Assembly: GCF_016808335.1 (NCBI RefSeq)
Contig: NC_053138.1
Location: forward strand, 12,269,900-12,333,899
Reading direction: 5' to 3'
DNA length: 64,000 nt
DNA from: Panicum virgatum
Taxonomy: Eukaryota; Streptophyta; Magnoliopsida; Poales; Poaceae
Within the stretch, counting starts at the first letter, position 1; each line of letters starts with the position of its first letter. A model generated the notes under the pieces. That model was not told the origin of the DNA. It saw only the letters and a list, made by a program, of their open reading frames with translations, and ran no database searches. Below are positions 32,535-46,072 of the stretch, in pieces. Both the position numbers and the translations under genes were made by a program.

Positions 32535-35481
32535 AATGCTTGCCTCTCCAGCAAACCCCGCGGCCGCGGGCGAGACCGGGCCGTGTTCTGTTGTTGTTGG
32601 GCTTCATGTCGCGTCAGGCCCATTTCTGAGCGTGGCTTGTCTGGTCCAGAGTCTCATTCTATATTAAAGTCTACCAAGCAGTATATTTGACTCTCTTATA
32701 ACTTATAAATGAATACTACGGTCGCGTATTGAATGGATATTCCTTGTTAAGATAGAATCAGCTTGTAATTACCATGGCTGACTTCTCCTTTAGATGAACA
32801 CTATGGGACTATGGGAGCGATACTCAAATTATTTATACTTTTCTGCTGTCTGTTTTCTTTTCCTCGGGACAACCAAAAGGTGTATGCGTTTCACCTGGTG
32901 GGAGATTCCCTGCCTTTTCATCTGAAGGCAAGCCTCCTTATCAATCACTGTGGCTGCATTTTTTTTTCAAGAAGATGTGAGCAGGGCGACTGTCAAAACA
33001 GGGTGCTAAACAAAGAAGCCCGCGGTTCTAAGTTCTGAACAGGCTTAACATTATCAGTGCATCACTGATCACCATAGTTACTGCCTTGCTGGGGAGCAGC
33101 CTTGTGTGATGCCTCTTCTGCAGCACATGAAGGTGATATGTGGCTTCTCATTATTGTATACAGCTTTCCATGCCTGAACCAGGAACGGTTGAATATTCTA
33201 ATTAAATTCAGAAACAGGAAGCATACTAAACTTCAGAAACAGGAACAGAACGTTTGGGAAGGCAAAGAGTAAGCATAGACCATCATGTTAAAGTTAAAGG
33301 CAACCCCCATAGGAAGATTGCTTCGATTCTGCTCACTGCCAATTTGGACTCATGGGAGAAAAATGTGAGAAAAATGTGCTTTAGTTCTCGATTGCATTTA
33401 TCTCTGGAGTATTCCATGACAATCGTTTCCCCAGAGGACGAAATAAATAAACTTCAAAATTCAAGAATTCAAGTAACCTTTGGTTAAATTAAGTGCTGAT
33501 GGGAGAATTAGATGGAGAGAGAGACGACCATACTGTTAGCTGCTTTCGTTAACGCGATCGTGCAAGAAACACCCTTGCTTCATAATCTGAACCAGGACCA
33601 CCTGCCTGCTTCCTGCATGTTGCAGATGCACCGAGCGAGTAAAATAGCAAAGCTCAAGTCCAGCTGCACCATAACTTAATTAGCACGGAGACTGATGTTG
33701 ATAGAGATATATATATTGCCCGGCTTCTACGTCGTCTGCAGATCACACGAGACCATCGCCAGAGGCAATACTGCGTGCCAAAGTGTGGTTTCGATTTGGT
33801 CTCGAGGACTGTCGGTGCCTTCACTTGCTACCTACCTCACTTTTTCGCGACCATGCCTGAGCACGTTTTTCAGGGCGAGAACACTTTTTGTGTACTGTAT
33901 ATATATTGGTGTGTCATTTACATGTGATGGTTCATAAATAATCCTTTTCTTTGTAGTAGTGGTTAGTATCTTCAATGGTTGATCAGCATCACTCTCCTTG
34001 CTAATTGACAGCACGCAGTAAGCAATTCATCGCCAAATGAGTGCAAGTTCCGTACCGCGTTAGGCAAACCATCGAATCAGTGGCTTAACCAATGAAGATT
34101 TCATTCCCGGAATTGTGAAAGTGGCGACCTTTGCTCTCCAATCTAGATTCAATCACTCGATGAGGAGCCTCACCGCCTTCAGTAGTGTAGGCTACTGAGG
34201 ATCCGCATGCGACCTAATAGTTACTAGCCACTAGCTAGTGATGTTCCAAGATGTAATGGTCAACTGGCATCTATATATATGTTATGCATAGCTAGTTTAA
34301 TATGCATGGACCAAGCGTGCATGGTTTAAATATGCACACACCTAGTCCCCTGGCAACTATATAATTTTTTTTTTGGAAATACTGGCAACTATATAAATAC
34401 ATAAACAATACACCCTTCAGTCGAGATGATAGTTCTACCGTTTGCTGGTTTATGTATGCGACACAATCATGCCACTAGCACTATCTACGGATCTACTGCC
34501 AGGTTGCATTGATTATACAAATCATAAAGAAGGCCTCAAATCCAACTAACCTGAGGTTGATGTATAGAGAGATGCTTGCAGGTCCGCACACTGACAATAC
34601 AATTCACCGTGCTTCCGGCCGTTTCTGTCACACTCTTGTTTACCTCACGCATAAAGTCCTTAACTATATATAGGCATAGCGGCTAATTTTGAGCAAATGA
34701 TGGGTCCTACTATATACAATCTCTTATCATCTTTTGATCATTGTAGCATTCAATAAACGAGTGCTATATATCCTTCATTAGAGCAATGCTAATAATTTAA
34801 TCAATTGTTAGCTATATATATTTTATTGGAGTCCATCTTCCTACTCTCATTCTCTCGGCAAATTTATTGGAGTCCATGTTGCAGCTGGTTGAGAGCTAGT
34901 AATCGCAAACTTGTATACGACTTCTTTTCTCTCACGTACTCTTTCTCTTCCAACTCAGCATAAATCTGGTATGGCACTTCATATAGCAAGTCTATTTAAG
35001 AAATTTCTTTTAGCCTTCTTCAGTATCGACCCTTGATCCCCGCACATAAAACTTTGGATATGGCACTAGGTTGAGTGTCAATTCAGGATTTGAACCCTAT
35101 GACTCTATAATCTGTCTATATATAATATTCTGGAATCTTCCTTGCATCACGGTATGTTTTGATGTTCCACTTATCCTTACTGCAAGTTCTCTTATGTTCT
35201 TTTATTAAATAATATATTATAGTGTTTCAAGAAGGCAACATAATCAATGTTAAAAGAAGACACCATATTCGCCTACGTGGTCTAGAAATCACCACTTCAA
35301 TTAAAAAAATAAAGGAACATAGTATATTGTAAGAATTTTTATCATCTTATTTTTGCGAGAAGATTTTTTTTATCATCTAATGGATTATATTCGAATAAAA
35401 TTAATTAACAACATTATAAAATGTGCTTTTAGGCAATGTAAATTTTTTGTTCCATTCAACGGGGGATGTATGTGACAATAT
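32535..35481. other. Gene-free stretch
   Basis: AT-rich DNA with no supported gene or clear element ends. The short open frames show no domains. Confidence 0.45.
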
Positions 35482-38400
35482 TGTCACACCCGGTTTTAAG
35501 GACAAAACCGAATGCATAACTATATGTATGCCAGGATCAAGTTTCATACATATAGAGACATTATAAGTGAATAATCAGTAACAATATCACGTAAAAGAGA
35601 ATTAAAACAATTAAGAGACTATCAGAGTTATACAGCTTATCCTGGAAACGAAGACTCCAAACTTCACAGGCAATCGACTGGGGGTTGTGTATGACTAGAA
35701 CTCAGCAACATCTTCAAAAATACTTCACCGCAACTTTCTCCTTCTGAGCAGCAGTAAGCAAGGGTGAGTACATTTATGGTTGGTACTCAGCAAGGCCATA
35801 AGAAATAACTATAAAGTGATTTAATTCCATCTTTAAGTTAAATTAATCATGTGAGGGTCTAAGCCGCTCTTGACCGTGAGCACGGCTAACCGGTTAGTTT
35901 TAACTCTGCAGAGGTTGTACACTTTCACCACAATTCGTGTAAAAATTCCGAAGAACTTTGAACCCAACTATGCAAGTGCGGGCCAAGCACCATATCACAC
36001 TTTCTTAGGTATGACTGCATAGGGACGCTACGATGCTTTTCCAAAGAATCACTATATGTACGCACTGGTCCCTTGCTTTCAGCGGTACCTCTGAAGACGA
36101 AGCTTCCTTCACCAGCTCCTCAAAGCTCGATAACCCAAAAATCCACCAATCAAACGCCCCAGGCACGACATATAGATAATCTAGTTACTTAGCCAAGACC
36201 AGAGCCATATGGTATTGTGGTTGTACGGTTTTCTTGGGTGGTTCTCCATGTTCCAATTAAATCAAGTATTCTTGTAAATAAAGTATAGATAGAAGTATGG
36301 TTATGGTCACTTGCCTTTCACCAACGAAAAGCTACTACTGCTCTTCACTGGTCTTTAGCTCTTGCTCACTTGGGATTCTTGATCTTCAATCTTCAAACAA
36401 CGATTCTTCTACTCGAAGCAATCATTGAGCAAACATACAAATCAACAAACAAAACCACTAAGAGCAGTACACCAATCATATAAAAGCATTAAAAGGTTGT
36501 ACTAAAGGATCGAGCTCGCTGCTACGGTTACGACAATGTAAGAAACGCGGAAAACGGAGCTACGGTTGAAAAGAGACAACTATCGTAAGATTTGTATTAT
36601 TATTGAACAAAAGAACTATTAACTTCATTTATTTTAATTAGAAACCATATGCAAAAGATATTATAAAAGAAAATATCTTTGGTTCTAAGTAACTCATATT
36701 ATGTTTTCATTTGCAAAGCGAAATAGAACTTAGTCCAATTTTATTCAATTATCTATGTACAATTTACTAATTAAACAATTAACTAAAAAGAAACTTGTGA
36801 GAGCATCTAAGCGCACAACCTTATATGATTCTTGTTGAACTAACAAATTATAATTGAAAACATATTTAAGTTGGTGTTAATCAAATTAAGAATGATTACG
36901 AAAACCAGAGTAAACATCTTATTAGCTTTTAATTAGGAAAACTAGATGAGAGGATATTAATCAAATTAAATCTATACTTAATTTTAAAATAGGAATCTAT
37001 GGTGCAACAACACTACTAAACGATAGCTTACGTGAAAAGGAAACTAACGCAACAAGAACGGACTGAAACGGAGCTAAAACGCAGAAACTATGGAAGAAAC
37101 AAGGTTGTAGGGACCTAAACGTGATTAAACAAGGAGTTAAGGGCTAGCAGAGAAGATTTGCAGAGGATAACAAGGTGATAAAGCTATTGCACACGTTGCA
37201 AGGATCACGTGAGCGCACGAATTGATGAAAACGGAGTTAAAACGGAGAAGTTATGGCTAGAACAAGGTTCCAAGGACTTGTTTGCGATAGATTTAAACTT
37301 CCAGGGGCTAGCTCTAAAAGAAACCAGGGACAAAAATGAGATTAAACCTAAGCTACAGGGGCTAGCTTGCAAAAGAAAAGGGGTCCTGGACGGCGGGTTA
37401 AATTTTATAAAAGGTCAGGGATTAAAACAGAAGAAACCGGGCTATGTTGTAAATATTTTTGAATAGGGTTGGACCTGGGGTTTATTTTCGTAAATTCGAG
37501 GGGGCTTTTCTGCATTTGGATTGACTCGGGCTAGATTGGATCTCGTCCATTGGATCTTGATCCGACGGTGAGGAGTAGGTCGGGCGGCTCGGGCGTCGGC
37601 TCGCGGCTCAGCTGGCGGGCTGGCTCGGCTGCAGACAGAGATATGGCTCATCGAGCGGAGCGGCGGCTCAGCTCGACGCTGGGCGGAGCCGACGACGATG
37701 TGCGACGGTGAGCGGTGGCGGGGGTCGCCGGAGTTGCTGAAATCGGCACTCCGGGCACGGGTTCGAGCGCGGTTTGGCCTGGGAGAGAGAGCGAGAGACG
37801 GGGGAACTCATCTTGGGGTTCGGTGGTCGAGGGGAAGGCCGGACCGGGGCACGCGGCGGCGAGGAGCGGAACGGCGGCGACGGCGAGCTCAAGCGAGCGG
37901 AACAGAGGGAGAGAGGAGGGGAAAAGGGGCTGGAGACGTTGGTCACCACGACGCGGAGCTCCAGGGTTGCGTGGCCGACGAGAATAGGCGGCGGAACGGC
38001 GGATCGGCGGCGGCACAGAGCTCTCGGGCTCCAATGGCGGCTGCGGCTAGTGTTTAGGGTTGGAGGCGGCGGCGCAGGTAGAAAGGAGGTCCAAGGGGCG
38101 TCCGAGGGCGCTATTTATAGGGCGAGGCCGGGGATCCTTGGCGTGCGGGCCAAGGAAGGCCGCGGCGGCGCGTGCCGCACCCAAACTCGGGATCGAGTCC
38201 CGGTCGTGCACGGGGTAGAAGAGGACCCCGACAGGTGGGGTCACCCTGTTGGCGTGAGAGGAGAGGGGGAAGGCGGAGCGGGCCGTCTGGCCAAGAGAGG
38301 TAGCTGGGCCGGCTGGGCTGGGCTTCGCGAGGAGAAGTTGGGCCGGGAGAAAAAGAAAAGGGAGAGAAGGGAAAGGGAGGAGAGGAGAATGGGCCAGGCC

Positions 38401-38733
38401 AAAAGAAAGTGAAGGTGGGCTGCAAAGGAGGAAGAGAGGGAGAGAGAAGAGGAAAAGCCTTCTAATTTAGCAACAAGCAATTCAATTCAAATTTAAATTC
38501 AAAAATTCAAATTCAAATTGAAAACTCAAACAAATAAAACGATGCAATCAGCATGAATGCAACAAAACAACCTCATGTAGTTTTAGAAAAACAACCAATT
38601 ATTTTATTTCCTTATACTAAATTTCCTGTAAAGAGAATAAATGTTGGGAAAATTTTAAAATTATGATAAAATTGTTGTTTTATTTTTTTACTTTTAATCA
38701 CATCCTGAAATTTGAAAGTTTCAGGGTGTGTCA
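35482..38733 (-). mobile_element. Solo LTR (3,252 bp) of a large gypsy-like retrotransposon
   Basis: In the minus orientation the unit starts TGACACACCCTGAAA and ends CCGGGTGTGACA (TG...CA). The perfect 5-bp duplication AATAT flanks it (35477-35481 and 38734-38738). No primer site, gag or pol lies inside, so it is a solo LTR left by recombination. A strongly GC-rich segment occupies 37550-38420, near the LTR's 5' end, with open frames on both strands. The order (short AT-rich start, GC-rich block, long AT-rich tail with a CTTGCTGAGTA motif) parallels the LTRs at 50272 and 58530, although the sequences differ. Confidence 0.88.
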
Positions 38734-40186
38734 AATATATACCTTTCTTTTTTCTCGCAAATAAATATACTTTTTTTTAGTAATACTCTTTAGTTGGAAT
38801 TCCAGGCTTGAAGGAGTCTGGTATGGGGCCACACCGCATGAACATTTCGTTGGTGACTAGGATTTGGATGTCAAAATGGGTAAAATTAAATACATTCATG
38901 ATGTCGCGGTGGAATATCTTTGCACAAAACCCTAATAATATGAGGGTTAAATGAAAGCACATTGATATACATTAGGCCATAATAAAACAAAATTGTCCCT
39001 CGGAGTACTTCACGTCGCATCAAGTTATTTGTCAACTTTTGTATCTATATTATTTATTATTATGCACTCTTCCATCTCAGATTATGATGATGTTCTTCCA
39101 TGCAATCACTTCTTGTTGCGTCATTATTATTAGGTGGCAGTATTTCGTTCGGTGACATGTTTGCCTAGACAGTAGACACCACATAGATACTAAGGAGTAC
39201 TTATTTATTATAACGTACGGGCATAATTACCTAGTTTATCATAACGCAGCACTAGCGTAGATCAGCAAGTACATACAACAACAATTTCGTTTGGATTTTG
39301 GTACTGTAGTAGATTTTGTTGTTATTTGACAATTAATATTCAATTATGAACTAATTAGGTTTAAAAGATTCATATTATATGAATCAGTTATAATGTGTAA
39401 TTAGTAAGGTTCTAAATAGCGGGCTAAGGAGTTTAGCGGTTGGACTATGAAAACAGTTAATAACGGGCTAAATGAGGTTATAGCGGCTAAATTACACATG
39501 ATGTCAAATAGCGGTACAATGCCTAAATAGCTATAGCGGGTTATAGCGGAAGCTATAGCGGGAGATTTAAAACTTTGGTAATTAGTTATTTTTTCAACTA
39601 TGCATGTGTCTAAAGATTCGATGCGATGGATACCGTGGAATTTTTTTACCAACTAAACAAGGCCTTAGGTACTTATTACTCACGCAACACTAGTGTAGAT
39701 CAGCATGCACATACAGTCTTTAACATAGCAGCAATCCTTCTGTCCTGCATCAAGTGCTAACAGTGCTTCTGCGGTAGGCCCGCTTGTCACCGGGACCATG
39801 TGTAGTTCATGTCACTACACTACTTTTGGCCGGGCTTTTTAGGTGGCCGTGTTCAGGTTGATCATCTCTTAGTTGTCTCCTAGCAGCCCACGACAGAGGA
39901 GATATCCAACAAGCAATGCGATGGCTTCTCCTTCGTTGAGCCTGCAAGGTAATCCACCTCTTCCTGCCACCTCCACTTCTCCGCGGGCAATGAAGTTATG
40001 ATCTCCGTATTCAAAACCATTTCAATCCCAAATTTGGTGTAGTTGTTGAACTTGCGCCGTCTCTGTTCTGAATCCTTCCTCCGTTGTCAATTCAATTTCA
40101 ATGGCGTCCAAACATTTTTCCCATTCTTTGCAATCGCAGGTCGTTTGTTTGCATCAACCTGCGAAGGGGACCATCTCGGATTCGAC
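38734..40186. other. Upstream region of the ABCC8 gene with nested MITEs
   Basis: Holds a MITE remnant (about 39290-39664, right end GGCCTTGTTTAGTTGG) with a second element nested inside it (39406-39577). The last ~500 bp before the ATG should contain the ABCC8 promoter and leader; I saw no convincing TATA box. Confidence 0.5.
39406..39577. mobile_element. Nested Mutator-like MITE (172 bp) with 9-bp TSD
   Basis: The perfect 9-bp repeat GTAATTAGT flanks it (39397-39405 and 39578-39586). The ends AAGGTTCTAAATAGCGGG and CAAAGTTTTAAATCTCCCG (reverse complement) are inverted repeats, and the interior repeats AGCGG motifs. It interrupts an older Tourist-like MITE. Confidence 0.8.
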
Positions 40187-43100
40187 ATGGAGTCTCTCTG
40201 CTTTCAGAGCAGCCTCGTCGATCTCATCAACCTCCTCCTCCTCGCCATCTACATCCTGAGCTTGGTGGTCGGTGCTTGCGCGAGGAGATTCAGGGCTCGC
40301 GCAAGGGATCTCCCGTTGCTGTGCTATGTTACTTCTCCCTGCTGCGCTGTTCTTGGCGTTGCCTACGCCTGCTCCGGCGCATGGGGCCCCTCGTCGTCGT
40401 CTCCCAGGGCAGGGCTGTTCGTCAGAGGGGTGGTTTGGATCGTTGTCTCGGCTTCTTTGTTCGTCCGCCCGACCAGGTTCTCCCGAGCTGTGGCCATGGC
40501 GTGGTGGGCGGCCCTCGCGGCTATGGTCACCGCGTACAGCGTCGAGAAAATCGTGAGGCGGAGCCCGATGGAGCTGCTTGACATCGCGTCGTGGGTTGCC
40601 AGCTCCATGCTTCTCCTCTGCACGATCAGCGTCTGCAGAGTTGGCGGCGGCGGCGGCGGCGAGGAGGAGACCCAGCCGTTGCTGACGGCGGGAGGCGGGG
40701 AGCGGAGGAAGGTGGCGTTCGGGGAGGCCGGGTTCTTGAGCCGCCTCACGTTCACGTGGATGGACTCGTTGCTGCGGCTCGGGTACTCGAAACCTCTCGA
40801 CCTCAGCGACATCCCGCCGCTGGACGCCGACGACGCCGCGGAGGCGGCGCAACGGACGTTCCTGCAGGAGTGGCGGAGGCGGAGGCAGACGGAAGCCGCG
40901 AGGACGACGAGCAACCAGGTGTTCTGGGTGCTCGCCGAGTGCTACAAGAAGGAGCTCCTGCTGACGGCGCTGTACACGCTCCTCCGGACGCTGTCCTTCT
41001 CCGCGTCGCCGGTGATCCTCTACTGCTTCGTGTCCTACTCCTACCAGCGGGAGCGGGAGCGGGACCGGAGGATCGCCACCGGGATCGCGCTGATCCTCGG
41101 CCTGGTCGTGATGAAGGTCGTGGAATCGCTGTCGCAGAGGCACTGGTTCTTCGGATCCCGGCGGCTCGGCATGCGCATGCGCTCGGCGCTCATGGCCGCA
41201 GTCTTCGACAAGCAGCTGCGGCTGTCCAGCGAGGGGAGGCGGCGGCACGGCGCCGGCGAGGTCGCCAACTACATCGCCGTCGACGCGTACCGGCTCGGCG
41301 AGTTCCTCTTCTGGCTGCACTGCGCGTGGTGCATGCCGCTGCAGCTCGCCCTCGCCATCGCGATGCTCTTCTGGACCGTGGGCGCCGGCGCGCTCCCGGG
41401 CCTGGCCCCCGTCGCCGCCTGCGGCGTGCTCAACGTCCCCCTCGCCAGGATGCTTCAGCGCTACCAGGCGAGGTTCATGCAGGCGCAGGACGAGCGGCAG
41501 CGCGCCACGGCGGAGGTGCTCGGCGCCATGAAGGTCGTCAAGCTGCAGTCGTGGGAGGGCAGGTTCAGGGAGGCGGTGCAGCGCCTGCGCGACGTCGAGG
41601 TGCGGTGGCTCGCAGAGACGCAGATCAAGAAGGCCTACGGCAGCGCCCTGTTCTGGATGTCGCCGACGGTCATCTCCGCCGTGATCTTCGCGGGGACGGC
41701 CGCGCTCCGGAGCGCGCCCCTGGACGCCGGCGTTGTGTTCACCATCCTCGCCACGCTGCGCGTCATCTCGGAGCCGATGAGGGTGCTGCCGGAGGTGATG
41801 TCCATCATGATCCAAGTCAAGGTCTCACTGGACCGCATCGGCGAGTTCCTAACCGAGGACGAGTTCCAAGACGACGCGGTGGACAGGACGGGCATGCCAC
41901 CCTCGAACATGAGCCTGACCGTGCAGAGTGGTGTCTTCAGCTGGGAACCTGGCAAGGCCATTATTGCAACTCTGAAAGGCATCAATGTCACTGCGATGCG
42001 AGGTGAGAAGATCGCGGTGTGTGGGCCTGTTGGTGCTGGGAAATCGTCGTTGCTGTGCTCAATGCTTGGCGAGATACCAAGAATATCCGGATCAGTATGT
42101 TGCACAAAATACTCATTATTTCTTCAAAAATGCAATCAAGTATCAAGCATATGGCATGATGAACTGATCTCCTTCCCCATTTCTGTTGTTCAGGTATCAG
42201 TTTCTGGCTCAGTCGCCTATGTTTCACAGACGTCCTGGATCCAAAGCGGCACGGTACGTGATAATGTTCTCTTCGGTAAGCCGATGAACAATGAGGAGTA
42301 CGATAAGGCCATCAGGTGCTGTGCATTGGACAAGGACATCGAGAATTTCCCGCATGGGGACCTGACTGAGATTGGGCAGAGAGGCCTGAACATGAGTGGA
42401 GGACAGAAGCAAAGGATTCAGCTTGCCAGAGCGGTCTACAACAACGCAGACATCTACCTTCTCGACGATCCTTTCAGCGCAGTCGATGCACATACAGCTG
42501 CTACCCTATTCAATGTAAGATTGGCCATGAAATGGCTACCGTCATAGCTTAACGATCATTTCATTGATGTCAGAAGCTCATGTATGTAGGATTGTGTGAT
42601 GGCAGCACTTGAGAACAAGACAGTCATTCTTGTGACGCATCAAGTAGAGTTCCTTTCCAAGGTTGACAAGATTATGGTAAGTGAATTCTGCACCTGTATA
42701 TTACTTTGAAAACCATTACGTATCTGAGATAAGCCAAACTTTCCTCCAGGTCATGGAAAATGGGGAAATAACTCAGGAAGGCACCTATCAGGAGCTTCTG
42801 CAGTCTGGTACAGCATTTGAACAGCTTGTCAATGCTCACAAGAACTCAAAAACACCATTAGATTCCCAGGAGCATGGCAAAGAGGCAAAAAAACCAGGCA
42901 CCTTTCAGTACCAGATACCAATGATACCGCAGAACAGTGAGGCAGAGATATCCACCGGTAACCTACTGTCCGTCCAGCTGACAGAAGAGGAGAAGAGAGA
43001 ACGAGGAGAAGCTGGACTGAAACCATACAAAGATTATGTTTCAGTGTCCAAGGGCTGGTTTCTCCTTGTCCTGATAATACTTGCGCAGTGTGCGTTCGTC

Positions 43101-45463
43101 GTCCTGCAATGCTTGGCAACTTATTGGCTTGCAATTGCAGTTCAAAACCACCAGTTCAGTGTGGTAGTTGTTGTTGGAGTCTATGCAGTGATGGCAACTA
43201 CAAGCTGCCTTTTTGCCTATATTAGGAGTCTCCTTGCTGCTCACTTTGGCCTGAAAGCATCAAGGAAGTTCTTTTCAGGACTCATGGACTCAGTGTTCAA
43301 GGCCCCAATGTTGTTCTTCGATTCCACTCCAGTTGGACGTATAATGACCCGGGTAAAATACTCCACATATGTAAACTTCTCAGTGATATTTCAGCAGATG
43401 TAGATGCCATGTCTGAACTTTTCATTCTTTGGATAATGCAGGCTTCATCAGATTTGAGCATATTAGACTTCGACGTACCCTATACGATGACCTTCGTGAT
43501 ATCTGGCACGATTGAAGTGGTAGCAACCATAGTTATCATGATCATGGTTACATGGCAGGTGGTACTAGTAGTTGTTCCTGTCGTGATTGTGCTGCTATAC
43601 ATTCAGGTGAACACTATTTCTTAACTCTAAATTCCTGAATTTGGCATGGTGTGGCAAATGAGAATAATGGTAACGTTGCAGAGGTACTACATTGCATCAG
43701 CGAGGGAGCTGGTAAGGATCAATGGAACTACAAAGGCGCCTGTCATGAACTTTGCAGCAGAATCAATGTTGGGGGTGGTCACCATAAGAGCATTTGCAGC
43801 AACAAGGAGGTTTATTCAGACAAATCTTAGGCTCATTGACACAGATGCTACACTGTTCTTCTACACCAATGCCGCATTGGAGTGGGTGCTTCTGCGTGTC
43901 GAAGCACTGCAAATCTTGGTCGTCGTCACATCATCAATCCTTCTTGTATCACTTCCAGAGGGAGCAGTTGCTCCAGGTATAGAATCTAAAGTTCAGCTGA
44001 AAATCCTTACGTAAAAAAAATTCAGCAGAAAACCTGTCCATGATGTGATCTTCTAACCAGTAAATTCTTCTCTTGGTATCTTTCGTAGGATTCCTTGGCC
44101 TATGCCTCTCGTACGCATTGACGCTTTCTTCGGCCCAAGTGTTCTTAACAAGATTCTACTCATATCTGGAAAATTACATAGTATCTGTGGAGAGAATCAA
44201 GCAGTTCATGCATCTCCCAGCAGAACCTCCAGCTGTCATCAGTGACAGTAGGCCTCCTCCTTCATGGCCATCTGAAGGAAGAATAGATTTACAAAATTTA
44301 AGAGTAAGAGACTCGAAACCCCCTCAAAACAATAAAAAATTGGATTTACCCCCATGTTCATACTTTGTCTATTTACAGGTCAAGTACAGGCCAAATGCGC
44401 CTACGGTCCTGCGAGGTATCACCTGCACATTCGAAGCAGGGAGCAAGATAGGAGTTGTTGGCAGAACCGGGAGTGGGAAGACAACTCTATTAAGTGCATT
44501 GTTCCGCCTTGTCGACCCATGCGGTGGGCGAATACTCATTGATGATCTTGACATTTGCACCATTGGATTGAAGGACCTGAGGTTGAAGCTCAGCATCATT
44601 CCTCAGGAGCCAACCCTTTTCAGAGGCAGTGTAAGGAGCAATGTTGATCCTCTAGGTCTTCATGCCGATGAGGATATCTGGGAGGTCAGCAAGATTAAAA
44701 ATCTGAACTACCAATTTATACCAGCACATTCTGAAATGTTCATGAAATCTTGGTAGATAGCCATGCTATAACATTGTTCCTGATCCTGGTCCTGATGCAC
44801 TATTCTATTTCAGGCTTTAGACAGGTGCCAGTTAAAGAAAACAATCAGTGCACTTCCTGGACTCCTTGAATCACCAGGTGAGTCATAATTCTAAACTGTG
44901 AATATAGGCAACCTAAACTGTGAATATAATCAAAAGACTCAAAATAAATTTGTCAGGAATGTATGGCCCCGAAAATTCTCTGGTCGCTAATCATCTAACA
45001 TTTCAGTGAGCGATGACGGCGAAAACTGGAGCGCTGGTCAACGGCAGCTCTTCTGCCTTGCACGTGTTCTCCTCCGAAGGAACAAGATACTGGTCCTTGA
45101 TGAGGCGACAGCGTCCATCGACTCAGCCACAGACGCCATTCTGCAGAGGGTCATCAAGCAGGAGTTTTCAGGGTGCACAGTGATCACCATAGCGCACAGG
45201 GTTCCTACTGTCACAGACAGTGATATGGTCATGGTTCTTTCCTATGGTAGGCTGCTGCTTCTGAGCACTTGATGCATTCTGGCTGAGACACAGATTCACT
45301 GACAAAATAGAGATTTTCAGAAGTATGTCCAAATTGATGTGAATAAATTTCTGTTGCAACTGCAGGCAAAATGATAGAGTATGACAGGCCTTCAAGTCTG
45401 ATGGATAACAAGGAATCTACTTTTTGTAAGCTCGTCGAAGGGTATTGGTCCAACTGTAACTGA
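40187..45463 (+). CDS. ABCC8: ABC transporter C family member 8-like (ABCC/MRP type), 11 exons
   Basis: Exons: 40187-42094, 42194-42514, 42590-42676, 42750-43352, 43442-43606, 43682-43976, 44089-44303, 44379-44684, 44814-44877, 45007-45246 and 45366-45463. All are GT-AG and in phase, for about 1,433 residues. The start is the ATG of MESLCFQSS. The order is an N-terminal hydrophobic TMD0, TMD1, NBD1, TMD2, NBD2. NBD1 has Walker [13 protein letters not shown]-loop [12 protein letters not shown], signature NMSGGQKQR, Walker [13 protein letters not shown] and the H-loop [11 protein letters not shown]2 has [37 protein letters not shown] and IAHRVPTV. This family pumps glutathione conjugates, anions and other organic solutes, mainly into the vacuole; the exact substrate is unknown. 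No lesion was seen. It converges on the NDL gene 610 bp downstream. Confidence 0.95.
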
Positions 45464-46072
45464 AGTTGCCACTTGCCAGTAAACCAGACAAATTATCAGA
45501 TAAATAAATTGCCACTATATGACATGAATAGAAGGTTATTCCTGTCGGCTATACATTGTCCATCACTTCAATCAATAAAATGGAAATTGGCAAAACTGTT
45601 TAGAGGGCCATCATCTGGATAGAGATGAAATAATGATCTGCATTGTGTGTAGGTAGTAAATCGAAATAAGGGTGTACATGCAGGTCCTTCCCCACCCAGA
45701 CATAGTTAGTGCAGAGGTCTAACATATGACAATTTTGTCTGTATGAAAGAAGAACCATCTGAAACGATTCTTTTCTTATTGTTTCTGTCAAACTATTTTG
45801 AGATTTACATTTGTGCTGACGGCTGACTACAAAACTAATTGAACAATGAAACATCCTGGTTATCTCTACTACGGGGTTCCCCTCTGCTCTTTCTTTTTTA
45901 TGTACATTATATATATTATCTTCAAAATAAACCATTTGCCACAGTATACAAGCAAGGTGCGACCGCCACTCGTCCTAGAGCAACCAGCTTGTGGCTATCT
46001 TTAGTTTTCTGAGATGTAATGTAATACAGGTAGTCCATTTTCATTCTGACTCCTGAGACTTGTTTCCTGGTG

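Noticed and set aside
40154..41815. 553-codon minus-strand frame across ABCC8 exon 1
   Set aside because: Antisense shadow of the GC-rich third-codon positions of the ABCC8 coding exon.
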